A stretch of 14,494 nt of DNA from Bacteroides sp. (GTDB lineage: Bacteria > Bacteroidota > Bacteroidia > Bacteroidales > SM23-62), in NCBI GenBank assembly GCA_030667765.1, contig DAOUVF010000025.1, positions 1 to 14,494 of the forward strand, in the 5' to 3' direction. Below, piece by piece: positions 1 to 6,757 of this stretch (position 1 is its first letter; each line of letters begins with the position of its first letter). The position numbers and the translations under genes were made by a program. The notes under the pieces are model-generated. The model was not told where the DNA came from. It was given only the letters and a program-made list of their open reading frames with translations, and searched no databases.

Positions 1-269
1 ATATGCATAACATCCTAGGAGAGGGAAGCTATAATTATCGCGGAAAATGGAACATGCTAGACCATATCATCGTGAGCAAGGCCGTCATTAACAGTCCCGG
101 GGGACTAAACTGCGATTACGAATCTGGTCGCATATTGAAAGAGGAATTTATGTTGTATCAGAATGAAGAGAACCAGCAGTTTGTGCCTAACCGGACATAC
201 GGCGGTGCGGAATACCACGGGGGCATCAGTGATCATTTACCGGTATTTGTAACCTTAACCAGAGATTAA
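1..269 (+). CDS. Endonuclease/exonuclease/phosphatase family protein, C-terminal part
   Basis: This is the last 88 or so residues of an EEP-fold (DNase I-like) metal-dependent hydrolase, cut off by the left edge. The reading frame is set by the ATG at position 3, but that Met is probably internal because no start region or signal is visible. Visible family marks are the GSYNYRGKWNMLDHIIVS stretch (visible residues 8-25), which carries a conserved Asp, the VPNRTYGG segment (61-68), and the terminal SDHLPV motif (76-81), whose Asp-His pair is the active-site DH of the fold. Members cleave phosphodiester or phosphomonoester bonds; the substrate cannot be told from this fragment, and many Bacteroidota homologues are exported. 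It ends with TAA 2 bases before the uvrB start, so the two are probably co-transcribed. The family call is secure and the specific role is unknown. Confidence 0.85.
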   Translation, partial: MHNILGEGSYNYRGKWNMLDHIIVSKAVINSPGGLNCDYESGRILKEEFMLYQNEENQQFVPNRTYGGAEYHGGISDHLPVFVTLTRD

Positions 270-271
270 TA

Positions 272-2287
272 TTGGAATTCAAAATCACATCCGAATTTAC
301 CCCTACAGGTGACCAGCCGCAGGCCATAGGGGAACTGGTCGCAGGTATAAGGCGTGGCGACCCATACCAGACCCTTCTGGGGGTTACAGGTTCGGGGAAA
401 ACCTTCACCATTGCCAATGTAATCCAGGATGTACAGAAGCCCACCCTGGTGCTGAGTCATAACAAGACCCTGGCCGCCCAGCTATACGGTGAATTCAAAC
501 ATTTTTTTCCGGAAAATGCTGTGGAATATTTTGTATCCTATTATGATTATTATCAGCCTGAAGCCTACCTTCCGGTTACAGATACCTATATTGAAAAAGA
601 TCTTTCGATCAATGATGAAATTGAGAAACTAAGGCTCAGCACGACCTCTTCACTCCTTTCGGGCCGAAAAGATGTGATAGTCGTTTCATCAGTATCCTGC
701 CTGTACGGGATCGGGAATCCTGAAGATTTTTATGAAAACACCATCAAGCTGGAAAAGGGGCAGGTCATCGCCCGGAACCAGTTTTTGCGCAGGTTGGTGG
801 ATAGTATGTACGCACGTAATGAGGTAGATTTCAAAAAAGGGACATTCAGGGTGAGGGGTGACCATGTCGACATATACCTGGCTTACTCCGACCTTGGTTA
901 CCGCATTATTTTCTGGGGAGATGATATCGAGGAGATAGAAACATTCGATCCTGTCAACGGGAACACCCTGGAAAAGCTTGACCAGGCAATCATCTACCCG
1001 GCCAATATTTTTGTCACGACAAAATACAGGATGCAATCAGCCCTGAGACAGATCGAGCAGGACCTGTTCAAGCAGATTGATTTTTTCAAGGATATTGGCA
1101 AGGAGCTGGAGGCCAGGAGGATCTCCGAGCGGGTGAACTACGATCTCGAAATGATCAGGGAACTGGGTTTTTGTCCGGGTATAGAAAACTACTCCAGGTA
1201 TTTTGACGGACGCCTCCCCGGCACACGCCCTTTCTGTTTGCTTGATTATTTCCCCGATGACTACCTCATCATCGTTGATGAAAGCCACGTATCACTGCCG
1301 CAGGTAAGGGCCATGTACGGAGGTGATCATTCACGTAAGAAAAACCTGGTGGAGTTTGGATTCCGCCTGCCCGCAGCGATTGATAACAGGCCCCTGAAAT
1401 TCGAGGAATTCGAGGATGTGGTAAACCAGACTATTTATGCGAGTGCCACGCCCGGTGATTACGAGCTGGATAAGTGCGAAGGAGTGATTGTTGAACAATT
1501 GATCCGCCCGACCGGCTTACTCGATCCGGTGATCGAGGTGCTGCCCAGCCTGAACCAGATCGACCACCTTATAGGAGAGATCCATGAAAGGATAGCAAGG
1601 GAGGAAAGAGTGCTGGTTACTACCCTGACCAAACGGATGGCTGAAGAGCTGACGAAGTATCTTTCCAGGCTGGATATTCGTTGCAGGTATATTCATTCCG
1701 ACATCGATACCCTTGACAGGGTAGAGATCATGGACGGACTGCGAAAAGGAACCTTTGATGTATTGATAGGCATCAACCTGCTTCGCGAGGGATTAGACCT
1801 TCCTGAGGTATCCCTGGTGGCCATACTGGATGCCGACAAGGAAGGGTTTTTGCGCAGTGCACGCTCTCTGACCCAGACAGCTGGCCGTGCCGCCAGGAAT
1901 CTAAACGGCAAGGTGAACATGTATGCAGACAGGATAACGGATTCTATGCAAAAAACCATCCATGAAACCGACCGGAGAAGGGAGAAACAATTGAAATACA
2001 ACGAGGAGAACGACATCACTCCCCAGCAGATCGTCAAAACATCCAAATCCATCATGGGCCGGCCCGTTTCACAGATCACCGGTGAGAAGTATTATGTTGA
2101 ACCGACGGAAATCGATTTGGCGGCTGATCCCCTGATAAATTATATGGATAAGAGTGCCCTTCAAAAAACCATTGACAAAACCAAACGGACTATGGAAAAG
2201 GCAGCACGCGAACTGGATTTTATAGAGGCTGCCAGGCTGCGCGATGAAATGTTCAAGCTACAGGAGATCATGAACAAAAAAGAATAA
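272..2287 (+). CDS. uvrB: Excinuclease ABC subunit B (UvrB)
   Basis: UvrB is the damage-verifying helicase-like subunit of cytoplasmic nucleotide excision repair. It is loaded by UvrA and then recruits UvrC for incision. The protein has 671 residues, close to the usual ~670. Motifs in order are PTGDQPQAI (11-19), Walker A GVTGSGKT (37-44), the Tyr-rich beta-hairpin region that clamps DNA (86-110), DESH (336-339), SATP (391-394), the helicase VI segment QTAGRAARN (535-543), and a C-terminal UVR domain (about 627-662) that contacts UvrC. The start is TTG at 272. It gives the standard MEFKITSEF N-terminus and there is no evident Shine-Dalgarno. The gene ends in tandem stops (TAA TAA) and converges on the oxidoreductase gene with a 20-base gap. 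All key motifs are intact. Confidence 0.98.
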   Translation: MEFKITSEFTPTGDQPQAIGELVAGIRRGDPYQTLLGVTGSGKTFTIANVIQDVQKPTLVLSHNKTLAAQLYGEFKHFFPENAVEYFVSYYDYYQPEAYLPVTDTYIEKDLSINDEIEKLRLSTTSSLLSGRKDVIVVSSVSCLYGIGNPEDFYENTIKLEKGQVIARNQFLRRLVDSMYARNEVDFKKGTFRVRGDHVDIYLAYSDLGYRIIFWGDDIEEIETFDPVNGNTLEKLDQAIIYPANIFVTTKYRMQSALRQIEQDLFKQIDFFKDIGKELEARRISERVNYDLEMIRELGFCPGIENYSRYFDGRLPGTRPFCLLDYFPDDYLIIVDESHVSLPQVRAMYGGDHSRKKNLVEFGFRLPAAIDNRPLKFEEFEDVVNQTIYASATPGDYELDKCEGVIVEQLIRPTGLLDPVIEVLPSLNQIDHLIGEIHERIAREERVLVTTLTKRMAEELTKYLSRLDIRCRYIHSDIDTLDRVEIMDGLRKGTFDVLIGINLLREGLDLPEVSLVAILDADKEGFLRSARSLTQTAGRAARNLNGKVNMYADRITDSMQKTIHETDRRREKQLKYNEENDITPQQIVKTSKSIMGRPVSQITGEKYYVEPTEIDLAADPLINYMDKSALQKTIDKTKRTMEKAARELDFIEAARLRDEMFKLQEIMNKKE

Positions 2288-2307
2288 TAATGCTAAATTT
2301 TAACTGC

Positions 2308-3666
2308 CTAAACCTTTTCCGGCATTTTATATTTCTCGCGATAAGACGTTTTAATCAATTGATTTGCATCATCATTACCAATAAAACGTTCATTCTTCTC
2401 ATCAAAAAACAGTTGTTTGTTACCAACACGATAAGCTATATTTCCCAGATGCACCAGCGTGGCACTCAGGTGCCCCTGCTCAACATGCCCATTGGGTTGC
2501 TTTCGTGACCTGATACAATCGATGAAATTTTGCTGGTGCCATTTATCCGGGAATATCCCATATTCCTGTGCCAGCACTTCCCCGTCATTACCCAGTACCT
2601 GCCAGCCACCGCCATGTCGTCCTAAATACATCATGCCTTCAGTACCATATATTTCTGTTCTGGTTGCATTTTGTTTCCAATCAGGAAACCGGGAATCGCT
2701 AAATCTGATTTCTCCCGGCGTTTTTATCATGTAATTTGTAGCATTTCCGCTTTCACAAGTCATTGCATAATCATCAAACTCGTATGTGATGCTCTGAAAT
2801 TCAGGCGTTTCTCTTTCCGATCCCCAGGCATAATTTCCGCCCCATCCATAAACTGATTTTGGGTGTCCCGGATCGCCCAGAACCATACGTGCCAGATCCA
2901 TCACATGGCTGGCATCATCAGCAAGGGTCCCACCACTGAAAGCCCAATAATTACCCCAGCCCCCACGGTCCGTCATACTGTGGACATCAGGATTATAAGG
3001 TCGATAGGGTGCAGGCCCCAGCCATGCATCCCAATCCAGTCCCTGGGGGATCGCTATATCAGGTTGTGCAAGCCACTTGCCACCCCCAAGCATATTATAT
3101 GATTTAACATGCACAATCTTTCCAAGTTTGCCGCTTTTTATGTAATCGCGAGCTGTAAATCCATATGGAGCGCTCCTGTTTTGAGTTCCAATCTGGACAA
3201 CCCGCTTATATTTTTCAGCAGCTTCAACCATTTTTCGTCCTTCCCATATACTAATTGTAGGGGTCTTCTCCACATATACATCTTTTCCTGCCTGACAGGC
3301 CCAGACGGTAGCAAGAGCATGCCAGTGTTCAGGGGTAGATATCCATACAGCATCGATATCTTTGTCATCAAAAACCTCATTCATATTCTTTATGTGAGGA
3401 GGTCTGTAACCCAGTTCTTTTTCAATCAATCCAATTGCCCTGGCTGCTTTTAGATCATTAACATCACAAACCGTTTTTATCTCTACATTCGAATTTAGCT
3501 TGCATGTATCGATTATTGTCGAAATACCTCTGCTGCCGGAACCAATAATTGCGAGGACAACTTTGTCGTTGGCTCCCATAGCGGAAACCGGGAATAAACC
3601 GGAAGTCCCAAGTGTCACCCCGGAAGTTCCAATTAATGTTTTACCAATAAAATCTCGTCTTTTCAT
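2308..3666 (-). CDS. Tat-exported Gfo/Idh/MocA family oxidoreductase
   Basis: This is a 452-residue NAD(P)-dependent sugar or cyclitol oxidoreductase of the Gfo/Idh/MocA superfamily. It opens with a twin-arginine signal (KRRDFIGKT, residues 2-10, then a hydrophobic stretch to about 30), so it is probably exported folded with its cofactor. The Rossmann motif GSGSRG is at 42-47. The 'EKP' signature appears as EKTP (133-136): the Lys is kept but the next residue is Thr. IWEGRKMVEAA, QIGTQNRS and the DDASHVMDL segment (250-258, candidate catalytic His254) match secreted homologues common in Bacteroidota and Planctomycetota. It is the last gene of the cassette, 2 bases after the fusion hydrolase stop. 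By context it probably oxidises a sugar released by the GH116 or sulfatase, but the substrate cannot be read from sequence. It lacks the EVP-type signature I associate with GH109 glycosidases of the same fold. Confidence 0.93.
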   Translation of the reverse strand: MKRRDFIGKTLIGTSGVTLGTSGLFPVSAMGANDKVVLAIIGSGSRGISTIIDTCKLNSNVEIKTVCDVNDLKAARAIGLIEKELGYRPPHIKNMNEVFDDKDIDAVWISTPEHWHALATVWACQAGKDVYVEKTPTISIWEGRKMVEAAEKYKRVVQIGTQNRSAPYGFTARDYIKSGKLGKIVHVKSYNMLGGGKWLAQPDIAIPQGLDWDAWLGPAPYRPYNPDVHSMTDRGGWGNYWAFSGGTLADDASHVMDLARMVLGDPGHPKSVYGWGGNYAWGSERETPEFQSITYEFDDYAMTCESGNATNYMIKTPGEIRFSDSRFPDWKQNATRTEIYGTEGMMYLGRHGGGWQVLGNDGEVLAQEYGIFPDKWHQQNFIDCIRSRKQPNGHVEQGHLSATLVHLGNIAYRVGNKQLFFDEKNERFIGNDDANQLIKTSYREKYKMPEKV

Positions 3667-3668
3667 TA

Positions 3669-5291
3669 TTATTTGGATATTGTATCAAGAAAATAATCAA
3701 TTGAATTTATCATGATATTTTTGAAACTTTCAATTTCCCAATCGTCCCAATGCCCTAGTGCTGTATAAATTACATTTCCATATTTATTTTCATTCATCCA
3801 GAATACAGGTTCTGAGGGCTGACCGGGAATGGTTCCTAACAGGAGTACCTGTGCATTGCCGGATCGAAGAGGCCTGTTTTTGTATAGCGTGCAGAGGCTG
3901 GTAAAACCTTCCGGGTCAACTCCTTTTAGCAGAGGGTGTTTTGCCATGCCCGGGACAATTGATACATCACACCCCTCATCTAAATGGCCATAATGTCCAT
4001 GATAATTCCCTCCCAGGATTTCTTCATCAAATTCAGGCCAGACAGATAAAAATTCCGAAGTCTTCCCTGTGGATGCAACGATACCTCCATTTTTCCGGGG
4101 AATATTCTCTTTAGCAGCGAAGGCGTGGCTGGCGGTACGGATGCCTAATACCGGTTTCCCGCTGCTTACAAAGTTCTTGATCATAGCCAATTTTTCGGGC
4201 TCAAGTGCCCTTCTGCGAACAAAGAATACCGCAATATCTGCATCAATTAAGATTTGAAGGTTTTCAATATTATGACGACCTTCACCTTTGGTGGCTGGTT
4301 TCCCCAGGGCGAATTCACAATTTACATTTTTCGTGAGTAATAACTCATGTGCAAACTCGGGCAGTCTTTGATTGGCTCGATATTCACCGTCAGCAGTAAC
4401 AAAAGCAACTACAGGACGTGTGTCATTTTCAAATCTGAATTGTTTATGGCCGGTAAAATCACTTGATACCATGGTCGGACAAACATATTTTTCAATGTAT
4501 TCGTGCATAAGGCTGTTTCCTGTAAAATGAGAAACATTTGGCCAGGAAGCAGAATCGTACATGGTATCGGTCATATCGCGCATTAATACCACATTCATTC
4601 CTAACCGGGTCATGTTACGTAAGCCGAAAGAACGGCCTATGACACACATATTGGTATGAACACCGACAAGGATAACATTCCTGATTCCTTTTTTCTTGAA
4701 CAGGCTACCCACTTCAACTCCGGAATCAGTAATGATGTCTCCATCAAATATTTCAAGAGATTCAATTTGTTTTGTCCACGCTTTTCCAATTTTACATTGT
4801 GGTTTGTCATCGCATCCACCTCCTGAAATTTCAAATGGCCAATCTGCACCAGCTTCGCTTTCGAGTAAACCATCGCCCAGCTCTCCTTCAACGCTCTTGA
4901 ATTTGTACTTTTTCCCCAATTTTCTTGCCCGGTGGTCTTTGTAATATTCCATGCAATCGCTCGGGGCATGGACAATCTGGACCCCTTTTTCCCTGGCTAT
5001 TGAAACGACAGTATTCATAAACGGAGCCATTTCTGCAACTCTTCCTGTGGCTCCTGTGCACCAATGTTTATCCCACATATCGCATATGATAATGGCTGTT
5101 TCATTGCCTTTCCATTCCTGCATCTCATTTACTATGATAAATGCCCCTTCTTCTGCTTCAGAGGGAAGCCTTTTCTGAAGTGATACTTTTATCGTATGAT
5201 CTGTTTCTCTGCTTTCAGCCTTCACTACAGGTGTGCATAGAAAAAGACATAATGCGAGTATAGAAAAGTAACTCAATGTTGTTGCACTCAT
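3669..5291 (-). CDS. Secreted isochorismatase-like / ThuA-like two-domain protein
   Basis: This is a 540-residue fusion. Residues 1-26 form a Sec signal peptide (hydrophobic 7-20, likely cut after VKA). Residues about 63-275 are an isochorismatase-like cysteine hydrolase domain with CDMWDKH (catalytic Asp71), SGVEVGSLF, and GVHTNMCVIGR carrying the candidate nucleophile Cys216. Residues about 292-540 are a ThuA-like domain (class I amidotransferase-like fold) with GIRTASHAF (383-391), GGNYHGHYG (427-435) and YTALGHWDDWE. The start was placed at the ATG at 5291, 13 bases after the sulfatase stop, because it opens directly on the signal peptide; the frame stays open upstream to 5465, but only inside the sulfatase gene. 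ThuA is linked to sugar (trehalose) utilisation and the cysteine hydrolases to amide or ester cleavage. The substrate is unknown. No Lys lies between residues 175 and 198, where the family's catalytic Lys is expected. Confidence 0.88.
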   Translation of the reverse strand: MSATTLSYFSILALCLFLCTPVVKAESRETDHTIKVSLQKRLPSEAEEGAFIIVNEMQEWKGNETAIIICDMWDKHWCTGATGRVAEMAPFMNTVVSIAREKGVQIVHAPSDCMEYYKDHRARKLGKKYKFKSVEGELGDGLLESEAGADWPFEISGGGCDDKPQCKIGKAWTKQIESLEIFDGDIITDSGVEVGSLFKKKGIRNVILVGVHTNMCVIGRSFGLRNMTRLGMNVVLMRDMTDTMYDSASWPNVSHFTGNSLMHEYIEKYVCPTMVSSDFTGHKQFRFENDTRPVVAFVTADGEYRANQRLPEFAHELLLTKNVNCEFALGKPATKGEGRHNIENLQILIDADIAVFFVRRRALEPEKLAMIKNFVSSGKPVLGIRTASHAFAAKENIPRKNGGIVASTGKTSEFLSVWPEFDEEILGGNYHGHYGHLDEGCDVSIVPGMAKHPLLKGVDPEGFTSLCTLYKNRPLRSGNAQVLLLGTIPGQPSEPVFWMNENKYGNVIYTALGHWDDWEIESFKNIMINSIDYFLDTISK

Positions 5292-5304
5292 AATATTGAT
5301 GTTA

Positions 5305-6750
5305 TTATTTGATCCAGATATGTGAGTTATCCAATAGTTCAGTGTACTGATCTTGAAGGAGATCCTGCATTCTAATAAACACATCGGGATGGTCTGCCGA
5401 AACTTCTTTAATTTCTGATATATCCTCTGACAGCAGGAATAACATGTGATCCTCCAGGACAGCACTTTTTACCAGTTTTTCATTACCCTCATGTATGTTA
5501 CTGAGCGAAGGCAATATATTCCCTTCGATATTCAATCTCGCCATGATCTTCCAGTCCCCGTCCCTCATCGCCAAATAATGGTCATTTAATGCATTATAAT
5601 AGCACCAGAGCAATGGTTTCGTCCGCTTCACTTCCCCCCTGTTAAAAATAGCTGAAATATCCGTGCCGTCCAGGTCCTGATCAGCCACATCCACTCCGGA
5701 CAATGAACAAAAGGTAGGAAGAAAATCCAGTGAAGATACCGGGGTATCCAAAATTACACCATCATGTAACCTGTCCGGCCAGTAAATAATCCCAGGAACC
5801 CTGAAACCAGCCTCGTGGGTCCAGAGCTTCATCCCTTTTAGCTCACCTGGCGAGCCGTATGACCTGTATGCCGCAGCATACCTGTTCAGGGTTTCCGGAC
5901 CATTATCCGAAGTAAAAATAACCAGGGTGTTTTCCTCCTCCCCTAAGGTAACTATCCTGTTCATCAATTTTCCTACAGCACTGTCAACATTTGCTACATT
6001 GGCAAAATACTGAGCCTCATCATGATTTTTTGATACCGGCTCATATTTTTTTACCAGTTCCATCGGGGATGCTACTTTCTCGTGTGGTTCATGAAAGCAT
6101 ACCTGGAGGTAGAAAGGTTTTTCCATATCGGCCCGGTCCAGCCAGTCCATGGCTTCTTTAACTACCAGCTGGCAGCTGAAGCCCTGCATGGGACCGACAT
6201 CCTCGCCGTTACGGACAAAATTTACGGGATTTTCATGATTGGGGAGGGCATTATTCTGTGTGGCGAACCACCAGTCAAATCCGAAATCTGATGGTTGGGC
6301 CTGTTCCGGACTGTTGAATTTAGCATTGCAGTGCCATTTGCCCACCAGGCAGGTCTGATATCCGGCCTTTCTCAGTAAAGCCGGGATAGTGGTTTCAGAA
6401 GTACGCATATGAACCAGATCACGGCTATCCTCCCTTTCATTCCTTGCCTCAGGGATCCAGTCATAGACCCCGGCGCGGTTCGGACTTCTCCCGGTCAGGA
6501 GTCCGACCCTTGAAGGGGAACAAACCGGAGCGGCAGAATAGCAGGAGGTAAGTTTGATACCTTTTGAAGCAAGTCTGTCAATATTCGGGGTTTGAATATG
6601 CGGGTGACCATAACAGGCCAGGTCTCCATATCCCAGGTCATCACAAAGTATCACGATGATATTGGGTGGCTGATCTGACCGTTCCTGGGTGCATGCCCCG
6701 AAAAAGACCACTCCCAGGATGATAAATGAAATTAGTAATGAATTTCTCAT
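5305..6750 (-). CDS. Formylglycine-dependent sulfatase (arylsulfatase family), exported lipoprotein
   Basis: This is a 481-residue family S1 sulfatase that hydrolyses sulfate esters, probably on a carbohydrate or glycolipid. With the start chosen here, the N-terminus MRNSLLISFI leads into a hydrophobic stretch and a relaxed lipobox FGAC (Cys20), so it should be a periplasm-facing lipoprotein. Metal ligands are DDLGYGD (Asp37-Asp38) and TSDNGPE (Asp282-Asn283 region). The Cys of CSPSR (Cys77) is the residue matured to formylglycine. GKWH and LKGMKLWTHEAGFRVPG are typical of sugar sulfatases. The maturation enzyme is not in the window. An alternative ATG at 6774 adds 8 residues, overlaps the GH116 gene by 17 bases, and has a GAGGTGG sequence at Shine-Dalgarno distance. 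I prefer 6750 because it gives a compact signal peptide and avoids the overlap. The target sulfate position cannot be told. Confidence 0.92.
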   Translation of the reverse strand: MRNSLLISFIILGVVFFGACTQERSDQPPNIIVILCDDLGYGDLACYGHPHIQTPNIDRLASKGIKLTSCYSAAPVCSPSRVGLLTGRSPNRAGVYDWIPEARNEREDSRDLVHMRTSETTIPALLRKAGYQTCLVGKWHCNAKFNSPEQAQPSDFGFDWWFATQNNALPNHENPVNFVRNGEDVGPMQGFSCQLVVKEAMDWLDRADMEKPFYLQVCFHEPHEKVASPMELVKKYEPVSKNHDEAQYFANVANVDSAVGKLMNRIVTLGEEENTLVIFTSDNGPETLNRYAAAYRSYGSPGELKGMKLWTHEAGFRVPGIIYWPDRLHDGVILDTPVSSLDFLPTFCSLSGVDVADQDLDGTDISAIFNRGEVKRTKPLLWCYYNALNDHYLAMRDGDWKIMARLNIEGNILPSLSNIHEGNEKLVKSAVLEDHMLFLLSEDISEIKEVSADHPDVFIRMQDLLQDQYTELLDNSHIWIK

Positions 6751-6757
6751 AATTGAT

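Noticed and set aside
2288..2326. Possible bidirectional terminator between the convergent uvrB and oxidoreductase genes
   Set aside because: The best inverted repeat has only 5-base arms (AATGC/GCATT) with a loop of about 28 bases and no T run; it is not credible as a terminator.
2290..2508. 72-codon plus-strand frame directly after uvrB
   Set aside because: It overlaps the conserved C-terminus of the Gfo/Idh oxidoreductase on the other strand and has no recognisable family.
2308..3666. GH109-type glycosidase as the identity of the Gfo/Idh protein
   Set aside because: GH109 enzymes share the fold and often the Tat signal, but carry an EVP-type signature at this position; here the Lys of the dehydrogenase signature is kept (EKTP).
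5292..5465. N-terminal extension of the isochorismatase-ThuA ORF by 58 codons upstream of 5291
   Set aside because: It lies inside the sulfatase coding region, has no family similarity, and would bury the clear Sec signal peptide that begins at the ATG at 5291.
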